The notes under the pieces were generated by a model that was given only the letters and a program-made list of their open reading frames with translations, had not been told where the DNA came from and made no database searches. Below are positions 50,783 to 63,799 of a stretch of DNA of 64,000 bases, one piece after another. A program made the translations under genes and the position numbers. The stretch comes from Citrus sinensis (taxonomy: Eukaryota; Streptophyta; Magnoliopsida; Sapindales; Rutaceae), in the NCBI RefSeq assembly GCF_022201045.2, contig NC_068558.1, positions 51,067,501 to 51,131,500 on the forward strand, written 5' to 3'. Position 1 is the stretch's first letter; every line of letters begins with the position of its first letter.

Positions 50783-53265
50783 ATGGAGGCAAAGCAACAG
50801 GAACCTATAACCAGTGAAGCTTCTCAGGTGTGTAATATTGATTTTATGCCATGGTTTAAAAGTTTACTTATTTTCTTCCACACCCTTTGATAAATTAGTT
50901 CTCCAAAATAACTCTCTTACACAATTATTTCAAGTTACTTCAACATTTTCCTTATGTTATGATTCAGTTACTTCTCTTCCTGAAATTGAAAAGGAAAAGA
51001 AGAAGAAAAATAGTATTGGATTTTTAACTCTAATATTAGTAGAATTCTAGGTAATATTAACTAAATAAATAAAGTATTGGATATTTAACTCTAATATTAG
51101 TAGAATTCTAGGTAATATTAACTAATTTATTTAGTCTTATAAAATAAAATAAAAGTATTGGATTAATTTTGCATGGCATGTGGCACTGCAGCTTAATCTG
51201 TCAATCGAAGAAAGGCTTCGCCATGCATACACTAAAGATGGGTCGCTCGATTTTCATGGTAAACCGGCCATTAAAGATAGGACTGGCGGATGGAGATGTG
51301 GAACTTTGTTATTAGGTATCTGCTGCGCAATTCATTAATCACTGCTACTTCAATTAAGATAATTTATCATTATTCTCGTTTCTATCAAAACTGTGCTATC
51401 ATATTCTAGTGAACCAAGGGCTTGCAAACCTTGCTTTTGCTGGAGTCGAAGTGAATATGGTTCTATTTGCAAAATCTGTACTGAGGCAGACCAATGCAGA
51501 AGCATCAAACACTTTCAGCAGATGGATGGGATCCTTGTATCTCTCTTCTTTGATGGGTGCTTTTCTTAGTGACTCTTATTTGGGAAGATACCTCACTTGT
51601 GTAACTTTCCAGGCTTTCTCAATTATTGTAAGTAAGATTCATTCATGAAGGTTGACAAATTAAATTTTAAATGCCACTCCCTTCACGTTGTCTGTTAGAG
51701 ATTCTTATGGACCTTAACTTTGGGCTTGCTTTTGGCAGGGCCTGCTAGGTCTATCCTTTGCAACTCAGTCATTTCTGCTTAGACCTCATGGCTGTGGCAA
51801 AATTGGGCAGCTTTGTGATCCGCACTCACCAGCTGAAACTGCAATATTCTACATATCAATTTATCTATTTGCACTAGGAATTGGAGCCCCTGAACCTGCA
51901 CTTGCTACATTCGGTGCAGACCAGTTTGATGAAGAGGATCCCAAAGAAAAGAAATCCAAAACTTCATTTTACAGCTATTTTTATATTGCTTTAAATCTCG
52001 GTTGCTTGTTTTCGGAGACAGTTCTCGTTTATGCAGAGAACATGGGGTATTGGGTATTGGGATTTTGGATTTGTGCAGGTTGTGATATTTTGGCATTTTC
52101 ATCACTGCTTAGTGGGACTCTCAGGTATCGGCATTTCAAGCCTTCTGGTAATCCACTCTCCAGATTCTCACAGGTCATTGTGGCTTCGTTAAGGAAAATA
52201 AATCTTGAAATGCCAACAAACGGTGGAGGTCTCTTTGAAGTCCATGTAAGGGAATATGAAGCTAATGGGACAAGGAGAATCCTACACACTAATGACTTCA
52301 AGTAAGCAAACAATCTATAGAATTAAACATTGCCTACGGATAATGAATTGTGCACACACGGAGATTGTCCCTACAAAGCTCAATGTAATGTTTGAGTTAT
52401 GAAATGATGCAGATTTCTTGATCGGGCTGCCATTATGACCTCTGCTGATATAACAACAAATGAAGATCAAAACCCAAACCAGTGGCGACTTTGCACAGTC
52501 ACACAGGTTGAAGAAGTGAAATGTGTATTAAGGCTATTACCGGTGTGGCTTTGTACCATCTTGTCCTCCATGGCATACATACAGATGCTTTCGCTCTTTG
52601 TCGAGCAAGGAGCAGCCATGAACACGGGAGTCTCAAACTTTCAAATTCCTCCAGCCAGCATGACAGCATTTGATATTGTGAGCACGACTGCATTCATCCT
52701 ATTATATGACAAACTCATTGTTCCTTTATATCTAAAAGTAGCAAAAAGAAGGCCAAAAACTCCATCAGAGCTGCAAAGAGTCGGAATAGGTCTGGCCATT
52801 GCAACAGTGGCAATGATAATCGCAGGCATCGTTGAACAACGCAGGCTAAAATATGCTAGTTTCGGTGGTGAGGAGACAAGCTCTCTAAGCATCTTCTGGC
52901 AGACTCCGCAATACGTGCTTCTAGGAGTGTCTGAAGCATTTGTGTATGTTGCACAAATGGAATTTTTTGCATCACAGATACCAAATGGATTGAAAAGCTT
53001 GGGGATTGCATTGTCCATGTCATCAACAGCAATTGGGACCTACGTGTGCAGCATGATATTGTCTGTCGTGATGGTTTTGACAACCAAGAACGGGAAGCCC
53101 GGTTGGGTTCCTCCAAATCTTAATGATGGCCATTTGGACAGATTTTTTTTCCTGTCGGCTACTGTGACTGCCATGAATTTGGGTGTTTTTGTTGTGTGTG
53201 CCAGGCGTTATAAGTCCATATCACTGCAAAAGCAAGAGGGGGAAAGTGCAGCGGGGGTGCAATGA
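50783..53265 (+). CDS. NRT1/PTR family (NPF7-type) nitrate/peptide transporter
   Basis: Five exons (50783-50827, 51192-51315, 51410-51627, 51739-52301, 52413-53265) total 1,803 nt, giving 600 residues. It is a major-facilitator transporter with about 12 membrane spans, expected at the plasma membrane and proton-coupled. Family marks are VNQGLANLAFAGVEVNMVLF, GAFLSDSYLGRY, FGADQFDEEDP, SFYSYFYIALNLG and the large central loop ending before PVTQVEEVKC-type sequence (here CTVTQVEEVKCVLRLLPVW), then QGAAMNT and FFASQIPNGLKSLG. It most resembles Arabidopsis NPF7.1-7.3, which includes NRT1.8 and NRT1.5 of xylem nitrate transport. Which one is orthologous cannot be decided by eye, so the substrate is left open. 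Intron 1 has a 61-base tandem duplication (about 51012-51133). Coding exon 1 is only 15 codons. Confidence 0.92.
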
Positions 53266-54102
53266 AGCATTTTGTCTTGTAAATTTCGGATCAAAGTCCG
53301 AATAGGGAGAGAATGAATTGTTACGATGAATTAACGCAAGGTTCCAAAATAGCACCTGAATATCGGTATAAGTCACGTGGTGCATAATCTTTTAACCGTT
53401 TGGTCCTTGGGAATTTAGTCATTTTACCAATAAATCATTAAATCAATAAACCTTCCCCGCGCCCTTTTCCCTTTTTCTCCTTTCGCCTAAATTGAGCAAA
53501 ATGGAATACCAAAGGGGCTAATTTGCGAACCATCCAGAGAACTGAAGTAGATAACTACCAAAGTTGGCAGTACAATAACTCTCCGGTAACCATTTTAAAG
53601 AAAAATTTTCATACAATCTTCTAATATAAAATTATACCAAAATTCTGACCGCAAAATGCAAATCTTGATACTCAGAAATTGTGCTTCTCTCCGACTTACA
53701 ATCTGCATTACTTCATCTGACTTCTGAGGAATAAGAAAACTGATCTATTATAAATAACACCAATCGTGCTACAAGGGACTGAACCAGTCTACTGCGTTCT
53801 ACAGAGACCCACAGCTGCTAATTTGCATCAATCGACATTATTAATTCATAGGGCAGATTGTAAAAATCTCCATTTGAACTCTATAATATTTGTTTATTCT
53901 TATTTAGACATGATACAGAATACAATTATGTTGACATGCTCAAGAATGAGGGATTACCTGGCAGGTAGGCATTTAATTCCTTCATTGATGTGGCTGGGGA
54001 TAAATGGCCGAAGTGACTTATGAGCTGGCCATTGGCCAGATTTTTAAGGACATCAATGAATTATAGGGTATAAAATTTAGGATAGTTGAGGGAAAAGATC
54101 TA
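53266..54102. other. Convergent intergenic region between transporter and arginase
   Basis: This contains the 3' flanks of two converging genes. No open frame of interest, RNA gene or clear repeat was seen. Confidence 0.6.
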
Positions 54103-56353
54103 CTATTTCGAGATCTTTGCTGTCAGTTCCCTAACTAACTTAGCAGCAACCATTGCAGTCATCCCATCAACAGTGTCACGCTGTGGGTTGAACTCAACCA
54201 CATCAGCAGCAACAACATCAGCTTGAAGATTGTGGAGAATGTTTAAAACATCACGGAAAGAGAGACCTCCAGGCTCTATGTGTGATACTCCAGGAGCAAA
54301 GGCAGGATCAAGACAGTCAACATCTACTGAGATGTACACACCCTTTACACCCTCCCCAAGTTTCTGCAAAGGAACAACGAGGAATTAATGCCCTTAAATT
54401 TATAAACTGCACCTCAACTAAACATTGACATCTCTCTAAAACAAAACCATTACTCCACATTCTGATCAATCTTGGTGATGCAAGTTCATAATTCACATAA
54501 TATAGGGCATTAGAACAATTTTACAACCATTTAGACTGTCCAGCAAGAAAAGCTTTTACATTTTATCCACATTATAAGAAGTGTTATATACCAACCTTGT
54601 TTCATATAATTTTTGCTAATTCCCAGGATTCTTACAATATTTTACAAAAGACGCCATCAAATTAGCTTTTCTTTAGTAATTTACAATACTATGAAAATGC
54701 AGTTGTTTGGATAAACACATCAAAGGTGAGGCACAGAAGATAAAAAAAAGCAATATAGGCACGTATAACCGTTTGCAATTGTGAGAGTATGTGTATGTAT
54801 TTGAGGAGGAGAGAAAGAGAGACCAGGTTCTCCAAAAATTGGCGATCTCTTGAAAAGGTCCTCATTTCATATTGCTCTACTCCAAACCTCTTGCCCTGTT
54901 CTCGGCCTTCTTTTGTTATTGATCTGATTCCGACCTAAACAGTCAGAAATTCAGCTCAGTATCCAAACTATAAAAACAATGCCTTGCATATGTACATGTA
55001 AGATAACACCAGTATCCAACTTTATGTCAATTACAATTGGTTGATTTCATGAGGATGAAAAGGGCAGAAACATGGATAATTCAAAAGACAAAAGTCCACC
55101 TGCAATAACCGCCTAGCATAACCACCTTCCATGATTCGGGCAAAAGATGATGCATGTGAGTATTTGTTTCCCTCAAAGGCATCATAGATATCGGGATGGG
55201 CATCCAGATGAAGAACATCCACAGGTCCTCCAAGCTTCTCAGAGACAGCTCTTATAACAGGAAAAGATATCGAGTGGTCACCACCTAAAACTAGTGGATG
55301 CAATGGATCCTGAATGGGTATAAACTTCGTGAGGGCGATTCATCTGTAGTAGATGGTATTAGGAAATAACAGACTCTCTTGATCAGTATAACTCTTCTTA
55401 GACAGTACAAATTTCTCACAAAAGATGCACAAAGAAGATCACACTTTCCACAAATCTGATGTTATGAGTTCAAATAATAGGCTGTCTTTTCAATTCACCT
55501 CCAAGAGAAGAAAAACTAACACCGTAACAACCATATATACATAGAGTGTACATAATTTCAAGATTCGTCAGGAATAGAAAGTTCATTCGTGAATTTTCGG
55601 ATCCTATAATAAAATTAATGAAAAACTCACAGAGAAAAAGAAAACTTACCTCTTCCATGACCAGCTTGACAGACTCAGTTATGACATTCATCAATCTATC
55701 ATCATCTACTCCACAATCTCGAATTTCTTGGACAGGGACATCACCGACATCTGTTAGCACCCGCGGGTCGTTTAATTCTTTCCCTGCATATCCAAAAAAA
55801 CCAGATTGCCTACCATTTCAATCATGACGAATTCTTGGGGAATTAGCTGTAGGCAAAGTAAAAGTACCTTCTTCAGTTGTTGAATTAGTGCTGCCGCACC
55901 AAATGGCTTCTCTAATCCGAGGAGGCGCAAATGCTGGCCCCTGAAGAAATGACGAGTTGTGTCCTAAGGGAACTCCAAGAAGTGACGTTGATGCCACAGC
56001 ACCTCCCAAAGCACGCACAAGTTCTCCCTGCATAAAAATTTTGAAAGCACATAACCTAAACTGTTATATTTATTTGGCAGCGAATTCAGTCCATCCCCAA
56101 GGATCTGTTTTTTTGACAGCACCCGCTGAAGCATCAAAGATACAGCACCACAATACAGACGAAGCTCAGATTAGAGGAATGCAAAAATAAAATGAATTCA
56201 AGATTTTACCTTAAGTTTTGCCCTTTCACGAATAAGGGTAAGAGAAGCGTCAATAACACGATTCTGACCTTTTTCTATCACAGCAATTGGGATATTCGCA
56301 GACTTTAATTTTTGCAGGTAATGAACTCCTCTTTTTCCTATCATTGCCGACAT
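54103..56353 (-). CDS. ARGAH: Arginase, mitochondrial
   Basis: Six exons (56353-56210, 56027-55868, 55783-55650, 55309-55100, 54934-54824, 54363-54103) give 1,020 nt and 339 residues. Plant arginases are mitochondrial Mn enzymes of the ureohydrolase fold that split arginine into ornithine and urea, used in nitrogen recycling and stress. Metal-binding motifs are all present: GGDHS (155-159), LDAHPD (181-186) and SVDVDCLDPAF (265 on). The N-terminus MSAMIGKRGVHYLQKL is basic and amphipathic, as expected for a mitochondrial presequence, and parallels Arabidopsis MSRIIGRKGINY. Upstream in-frame ATGs (to 56464) were passed over for that reason. Similarity to Arabidopsis ARGAH1 and ARGAH2 is near end-to-end. 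A divergent gene starts 870 bases away. Confidence 0.95.
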
Positions 56354-57225
56354 GTCTGCTAAACGAATCATAAAAATCGAAATTTTAGCCCATTTCGAGT
56401 TTCCGATAACTGAAAGTGAACCATAGTATTCGTACCTTAAACGATGGAGAATAGAGATGAACAATTCACAATCGAGTTTCGTCCGAGTGAGCAGCAGAGG
56501 AAGAGGAGTGTATTTAGCTGGCGCTACTTTAAGGGAACCAGCCTTTTTCTTTTCAGTTACGGTGGACGTCGATTGGAGCCAGAGAGATTACTATTTATAC
56601 ATATGATTCAAGATCCCAGTATTAATATGCTGATGCTTAGAATTTAGAGCACTCGAGAGTTGCTGGCATCCGTGACCAAGGCGAACTAAAGGGTAATTTT
56701 GCTAATCAAGATGTTTTGGGAGTGAGAGATAATGATGACATCAATTGGCTGAGTCACTGCGCAAAATCATATCATACGAAAGTACAATCCCGTTGTGGAA
56801 ACTGACGTCACGCGCTTGAAGGTCGATAGAGTGACGTATACGCAAATGATTGGCCCTTTGTGCCAGAGGCGGCGGCAGAATCTCGTATCCCTATGCACGT
56901 CTAATTCCAATAGTGCAAGCAAGCAACGTAGAGCTTTGTCGGTTTTTAACCCTTGGGCTTGAATTTCTATTATTGCCTTCTGGGCCGTGAAGCGGTATAC
57001 GCACCCTCTCATCAGTCCCTACTGAGATAACCCCGTTCATTAAACATTGGGTGGGCAGTCAATCAATTGGATCTATTTTTTTTTTTTAAATATTAAACAC
57101 ACGGCAATCAGCGGACTCCAGATATATTGGAAATTATATTCCTCACCGGCCCGCACCGTCAAAGTTCAAAAAGTCTAGAAGAACTGAATTGACAGCATAG
57201 CACTAGCACTAACAGGTAATAAAAG
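56354..57225. other. Divergent promoter region, arginase and SagB-like gene
   Basis: A head-to-head intergenic region of 872 bases. TGGGCT/TGGGCC site-II-like motifs occur at about 56956 and 56983. The left part includes the arginase leader. No other gene is seen. Confidence 0.55.
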
Positions 57226-60200
57226 ATGCCACACCTTTCAACAAGTTTCTACTCTCGTCCTCCTAACGCTAACCGGTTCCATTTAAACTTACGTCCTTCG
57301 ACCTCCGTGCTCCGCCTCCCTAACAGAAAATTAATACCCGCTATGTCCTTCTCTTCATCCTCAGCATCAAAAATGAATACAAGGCAAGTAAAAAACCCAG
57401 GAACCACAGACCCTCGAAAGCTCTCACATGTTCTAAAATACCATGACCAAACCAAGCATTCGTTCACCAAATACGCACGTGGCCCTCACGGACTAGACTG
57501 GGCCAATCAACCCAACCCATTTCGCCGTTACATCTCTGCTCCTCTCCTCCCTCTCATGCACCTCCCCAATCGCACTGACCATCGAACCCAAACTCCGTCG
57601 TCTCTGAGTAATTACAATCACGATAATGCCCCTCTGTACTCTTCTCTATTCACATCTCTTCCTCCTCCGCAACCCCTCACTGTTTCCTCAATTTCTCAGC
57701 TCTTTTACGATTCCTTAGCTCTCTCCGCTTGGAAAACAACTGGATACTCCACGTGGTCTCTTCGGGTCAACCCCAGCAGCGGCAATTTACATCCCACTGA
57801 GGCTTACATAATCGCCCCGGCTATTGAACCCCTCTGTGACTCGCCGTTTGTTGCTCATTACGCGCCAAAAGAGCATGCTTTGGAACTTAGAGCTAAAATC
57901 CCATCTCGGTTTGATCTTTTCAACAATTTCTTTCCAAAAAACTCGTTTCTTGTAGGATTTTCTTCCATTTTCTGGCGGGAGGCCTGGAAATATGGTGAGC
58001 GCGCGTTTAGGTATTGTAATCATGACGTGGGTCACGCTATTGCGGCGGTTGCCATGGCTGCAGCTGAGCTTGGTTGGGATGTAAAGATTCTAGAGGGTAT
58101 GGGATACAAAGAATTGAAGAAATTAATGGGGCTTGATATTTTCCCGGAGTTTGTTATTCCATCAAAACCCATTAAAGGGAAGATTCCAGAGATTGAATTC
58201 GAGCACCCGGATTGTGTTCTTGTTGTTTTTCCATCTGGGGCCACTGGATTTGATGTGAATTATGAGAAATTGAGATTGTTAATGGAGGAGTTTTCGGCTT
58301 TGGACTGGAAAGGAAAGCCCAACTTGTTAAGTAAAGAGCATTTTTGCTGGGATATTATTTATAGTACTGCTGAAGTAGTTAAGAAACCATTAACAATCAG
58401 AAATGCATTTTCAGTTGATCCATTCTCTAGCAGTGGGGTTTGCAGTGAGAGTTCCTATAAGGGATTTACAGTCAGAGAAGTTGTAAGGAAGAGGAGGAGT
58501 GCAGTTGATATGGATGGAGTGACTGCAATTGATAGAGAAACATTTTATCAAATAATGTTGCATTGTCTTCCTTCCGGTTCTAGAAGCAGAGAGAAGCAGA
58601 AAAGGCAATTAGCATTGCCATACCGGGTTCTTTCCTGGGATGCCGAGGTGCATGCTGCTTTGTTTATTCATAGGGTGAAAGGCTTGCCAAAGGGCTTGTA
58701 TTTCTTGGTAAGGAATGAGGATCATTTGGGGGAGTTAAAGAAGGCTGTGAGGTCTGGCTTCGTGTGGGAGAAACCAGAGGGGTGTCCTCGGGATCTACCT
58801 TTATATGAACTTGCTAGGGGTGACTGTCAGCAACTCGCCAAAGGGCTTTCGTGCCATCAGGTTTGCCTGTTCTTTTCATGATTCTGTTTCTCTTATTGTG
58901 ATTGATAGCTTGTGTTAGTGAAAATCAAGAAAATGTGCAATTTGTGGCGGTGATTTATCTAAACAGTTGAGATGCTTGACCATATGTTGTCAGTCCTGAG
59001 CATAAAGTTTGAAAAAACTATTAAAGACAACATTACAGATGGAGACGAAATTGAAAATGCCTCGACCTAGTTCCAACAGTGAAAAGGTTGATGAGTTTAG
59101 ATTGTGAAATTCTAATTTATTGTGGTTCAGTTGCATTAATTAAAGATGCTCTGCTGGTTCAGTTCTTGCATTGACTTTTCACACGAAACAACCGTCCACT
59201 GTTTATTAACCGTAAAAAACATGTTCCAACAAGCTCTAAGCATGAAAAATGCTAACTGGAGTAAGTGGTAAAAGAAAGACAGATTCTAAATGAATTTTCC
59301 ATCATCTGCTGCCCACGAATTATTATATCAGAAATTCCACATTGGTTAACTGAGACCAATAGTTATGCACCATGCCTAGAAGAATAAATAATCTCTCACT
59401 TTCTCTCTGTAGTTGAAAAACCAGAGATAGCAAATGGATTAAATTGTCAAAATTTCTATGGCCATCTAAACTATTGTATCCTTAAATTAAATGCAGGACA
59501 TTGCTGGTGATGGTTGCTTTAGCCTTGGTATGGTGGCTCATTTTGAGCCTACATTGAGTAACAAGAATGTTTGGATGTATCCACGATTGTTTTGGGAGAC
59601 TGGAGTTCTTGGTCAGGTGTTGTACCTTGAGGCACATGCTGTTGGCATATCTGCAACTGGAATTGGTTGCTTCTTTGATGATCCTGGTATGTTGACTTCC
59701 ACTCTTCTCTAAGTTGTGAATATTTATGCATGAATCTTTAGAATCCCTAGGAAATATGTTTCTATTTCTTCTTTCGAATATCTTATGGAGTGTGCATGAT
59801 AACTTGATGAATAAGAATAACTGAATTCCAGGAAGCATTTATCAGATTGCAAAACCTTAAAATCTAGCAACAATGCAATAGGTCCCAAAAGAGACTATTA
59901 TTATTAATATGATTACAGAGCTAAAGGATTCAGCTGGTGGAATGAAACCCTTCACCAAGTGAAGAGTTTTAAGTATTGCTTCATAGTTTAATTTTCCTCT
60001 ATGTTAGTCCTGTTTATGTGTTGTTTTTAAACATGAAAATTGATAAGTCTTTTAAATCAATTGTCATAGCAAAATGGCTCTATTCATTAGATGGGAATAT
60101 TGTTGTTTTTATTATGATATAAGGCAAGCATCTTCAATAGTTGTTCAAGCCATCATGGTTTCATTTCTTGTGTTTTACCCTCTAACAAGTGTAATCTTGA

Positions 60201-60349
60201 ACTCCCTGTGTTTCCTTGCAGTCCATGAAGTTCTCGGATTGACAGGATCAAAGTTTCAAAGTCTGTATCATTTCACTGTGGGTGGCCCTGTAGTAGATAG
60301 GCGGATTATGAGCTTACCAGCCTATCCAGGCCCTAACATAGATGCATGA
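57226..60349 (+). CDS. SagB/nitroreductase-like protein with two nitroreductase-type domains
   Basis: Three exons (57226-58860, 59497-59686, 60222-60349) total 1,953 nt, giving 650 residues. The first 50 residues are Ser/Arg/Pro-rich and could be a plastid presequence. A first nitroreductase-type region (about 155-330) has WSLRVNPSSGNLHPTEAYI, the flavin-site pattern of SagB/ThcOx oxidoreductases, and HDVGHAIAAVAMAAAELGW. A second region (about 395-645) has REVVRKRRSAVDMDG, then LSCHQDIAGDGCFS and LYLEAHAVGISATGIGCF, ending LYHFTVGGPVVDRR. Bacterial SagB proteins oxidise azolines with FMN when partnered with cyclodehydratases, but no such partner genes are here. The plant function is unknown to me. 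The large first exon followed by two small ones suggests a bacterial-type gene that gained introns late. Confidence 0.8.
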
Positions 60350-60715
60350 CTCCACTGTCATAACGTACAGAGGCTAAGCAGACAGCAGAAGTCATCTTGT
60401 TCATCATCGACAGATATATTACAGAAGATGCTAGATAGTTTTTATTCTGATAGGTTATACTTAGTATATTTTTATAAAAAAAATAAATAGAATTCGTGGA
60501 TTTTGGATGCCCTACATGTAATTATCAACCATGGTTGTCTCCAAGATTCTTCACTCTTCAGGTGTATAAATAAATTCAACTTCTGTCCAGTGGTAGCAAA
60601 CATTGATTGTCTCTGCTATTTGTCCAAAATAGCTTCCCAACAAATCACTTCTTTGAATGGTTAGATGCAAATAACACAAAGATATAAAATCAACGGCACT
60701 TAAAAGAGCCTAGTG
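60350..60715. other. Short convergent spacer
   Basis: This 366-base region contains the 3' ends of the SagB-like and Ycf20-like genes. Nothing else is seen. Confidence 0.6.
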
Positions 60716-61967
60716 TTACAAAAATGTGGGGAAGATATCTATTGCAAAAATGAAGGGGTGACAAGACCCAATAATGTTATCCATTTCATACTTAAATGAA
60801 TCCAAGAAGAGACCAAGAGTTAGCCCGGCCTTCCAATAATTAAACATGGTGATCAAATTCCTAATCTTGCTAAGTAAACGAAGAGAAGCCCTGTACATTA
60901 AAGCCCCAATCCCCTCCACAACAACCACGGCCAAGGCAGCAGACAGGATGTCCCAGTCACCTGTTTGCCCAATAACAGTGGCAAAGGCGGTTGCACAGTA
61001 AAACCCCACCAAGAAAAACAGTAATTTTGTTGGAAAATCTTTCCTGAGCTCCTGGATTCTTGCACCTATTCTGGTTTGAAATGCTTGTATGACTCTAATC
61101 AATCGAGTCCTGCCATTACTGCTGTCTGATGAAGAAGGGTCAAATCCGTTGTCATCAACACTGCTTCCAATAGCCCAGGACATCTTCCTGAGCCAACACA
61201 AATTGTCACAATTTTATGATGTAGTTAGTAGTTAAGAATAGTTGAAAAAAAATCAAATCCACATAAACTACAAGCACTTCTACCACGAGAAAGTATGCCC
61301 TTTGTGTATGGCAAGCAGCTATATAATGCCTACTCCAAAATGACTATTAAGGACTGAACATCCGGTTGACCCATGAAATGGAAAAAGCTTCCCCTATAAA
61401 GAGATCCAATAATCTAAGTACTGTTAATGAGGCTGCATAAGCTTTTATGATAAATATAACTAATCCTTGGCACGGCATTAGTCATGTGTGCATGTATAAT
61501 TATGCTGGGGATGCTAAGTTCTACAGCTGCCAACAGAGGAACTCAATTATCATTGCTCTAGCAAATTGCCTATATTCAGATGCCGACAACAGTAATCCAA
61601 ACTAAAAATATAAAATTCAACCTCGTCACACCATCATGTACCCCCCCCCCCCCAACCATGTCGTCTCAAGCAAAATATTTCTGCAAAAATATTAATCCTC
61701 GAACAAAGATCTCAAGAACCATAACGATCAAACTTGAACAACAATCATCAGAAAGACTTACTTGAGATTGTTGACAAAGTAAGGTTGAGCTACATGGACC
61801 AAAAAGCACCGAGGATGTAACTTTTGGCCGAAGGCAGAAGAATATTTATGAAAGCATGCCGCGACAACCACAATTCCAACTCTTCTTCTATCATACTTTG
61901 AAGCCGGAAGTGAAAGCTCAGGACTGTTCATATACTTGGGCAGCGGCACTGTAGTTGCCATCATCAT
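60716..61967 (-). CDS. Ycf20-like chloroplast membrane protein
   Basis: Two coding exons (61967-61762, 61187-60716) give 678 nt and 225 residues. Residues 1 to about 70 look like a plastid transit peptide. The conserved Ycf20 region (95-210) has TRLIRVIQAFQ, IQELRKDFPTKLLFFLVG, TVIGQTGDWD and NYWKAGLTLGLFLDSFK, with about three hydrophobic segments. Ycf20 is plastid-encoded in algae and nuclear in land plants; one Arabidopsis relative affects non-photochemical quenching, but the molecular role is unclear. The start could be 61967, 61964 or 61961 (MMM). A leader intron is likely (61976-62445; GTAAGT donor, TTGCAG acceptor), placing a 5' UTR exon above 62446. The last about 15 residues are hydrophobic and differ from what I recall of relatives. 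Confidence 0.85.
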
Positions 61968-62840
61968 ATAGGAACCTGCAAGTAGCTATTCACAATGTGT
62001 AAATTATAACAGCAGGTATCCAGATAACAATATGCATAATATCATTAATCAAACCAGAAAATAAGGCATCCCTTAATCTCAGTTAGCATTCGTTCTATCT
62101 ACCAGCCATAATGAACTCACTTCGTATGAGGCAACTGCAATGCTAAAGTCCGAGTATACAATTATAGCACAGTTGACCAATAGCTTCTTCTCCTATTTAA
62201 TCCTTTAAAGCAAACCTATTTTGAATTCTATAAGGGTGAGATTCTCTAATCGTTTTTATTCACGTGGAATTAACCCATTAACAAAAGGGGTTTTTTTCAA
62301 TTAATTTCGTATATATTTACTATTAAGGCAAATCAAAAAACATCCAAGGCTTGACAACCAAAATATTTAGTTATTTCTTCAGTTAGATTCCTCAAATCGA
62401 ATGATAAAATAACAGAAACTGTAAATTGAACAGAGAACAACTTACGATATGATTATAATCCTTTGATTGAATGAATGTGCCTCAACTGTGGAAGCCCACT
62501 GCTGCTTCTTTCTTCTTCTGTGGATTCACAATTTGCCTCTCTAATTGTATTTTTCTTTTTATTGGGTTTAAAATAAATTTGTAGAGGGTAAAGAGAGTCT
62601 TTCAAGTTGACAAGGAAACGCGAGTCTATCCACTCTTTCAGTCTAGAAAACACCCAGCAGCCGTTCGGAATTGGAAGAAACAGTTTTCCTTCTTCTTTTT
62701 TTTCTCTCTCTTCAAATATTTCTTGGTCCTCTTTTAATTAATGTTTCAATTTATTTGGTTTGTTAAGCGGCTTACATTAATTTTCTCGTTTACAAAAAAA
62801 AGTTTAAACTAATTATTTTCTAACCAATTTAAACAAACAA
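61968..62840. other. Leader and promoter of the Ycf20-like gene
   Basis: It contains a probable 5' UTR intron (61976-62445) and leader exon of the Ycf20-like gene, followed by AT-rich promoter DNA. An open frame at 62453-62653 on the minus strand lies in this leader and resembles no family. Confidence 0.5.
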
Positions 62841-63789
62841 AGAGTAATTTTTAATTGAGTCCTTATTATTTGTAGAACAAAATTTAGAGACTATAAATTT
62901 ATAAAATGAATCAATTAAATCCTTTCAAGTATAAATTTATGTCATTCAAGTCTTTAATTTAATTACTTCATTAAAAATGTTAACAACATTGAGGACATTT
63001 TAGTAAAAAAATAATTGAGCGCCTCCTTATTTTTTTTTTTTTGGATTGGTGGTAATAGTTAAACTAAACTCAAATAACCTAAGTTAATATTTTTTGAAAA
63101 AATACTAAATTAATGTTACAAAAACTACCACATTGTTCGTGTCAGAGGAGAGATTGAGGGAACGTGCATTACACCAAAAAAAACAATTGTATAAATCTAC
63201 CATGAATTTAACTAAACCTTTGTTAGCATTGGTTAAATTCAAGTATTGGGGAGAACCTAAGTTTAAAGGTTAGTAATTCTTTTTTTAGGTGATTTTTGTA
63301 TGTATTTTATGGTAAAATTGTTCCCATGTTTAATGATATTGTGTAAGATTAGGTTTCTCAAGTCTAATTTTTCAAATGATAAACTATGTTTAATTATTGG
63401 TGAGATTTTTTTTAAAAAAAATTGAATGTTGTATTCTGTCAATGTACTTCTTTTAATTTGCTATTTAGTTAATAAAAATTGACCAAAGATTTTGTTTTTC
63501 TTTTAGAGTTTTGTTTCTTGTTACTCAAATTAATAAATAGCAGTTAGACTAAAAAAAATTAATGACTAAGGGTAAAATTATACTTTGAATCATTAATATG
63601 ATATATAAGAGTATAACTGTCTTTTTATGTTTAAGTTAAAATTTTCACTTACTTTTTTAACGGAAGAATCAAGCAAAGGACTTGAATGGCGTAAATTTAT
63701 ATTAGAAAGGATTTAGTTGATTCATTTTATAAACTTCTAGTCTCATAATTTTTTTCTACAAATAATAAGGACTCAATTGACAATTACCC
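62841..63789. mobile_element. Non-coding element with long terminal inverted repeats
   Basis: The left arm (about 62841-62985) and right arm (about 63655-63789) are reverse complements over some 110-140 bases. They share AATTGAGTCCTTATTATTTG, TTTATAAAATGAATCAA and CATTCAAGTC, and differ at perhaps one base in eight. The core of about 670 bases has no coding capacity. TTTAAACAAA occurs at 62828-62837 and again at 63790-63799, a likely target duplication, although three bases separate the left copy from the arm. Length of arms and duplication size suggest a Mutator-like non-autonomous element. Several diverged arm positions point to an older insertion than the hAT element. Confidence 0.65.
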
Positions 63790-63799
63790 TTTAAACAAA

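Noticed and set aside
62453-62653. Open frame of 66 codons on the minus strand
   Set aside because: It lies in the probable 5' leader exon of the Ycf20-like gene and has no similarity I recognise.
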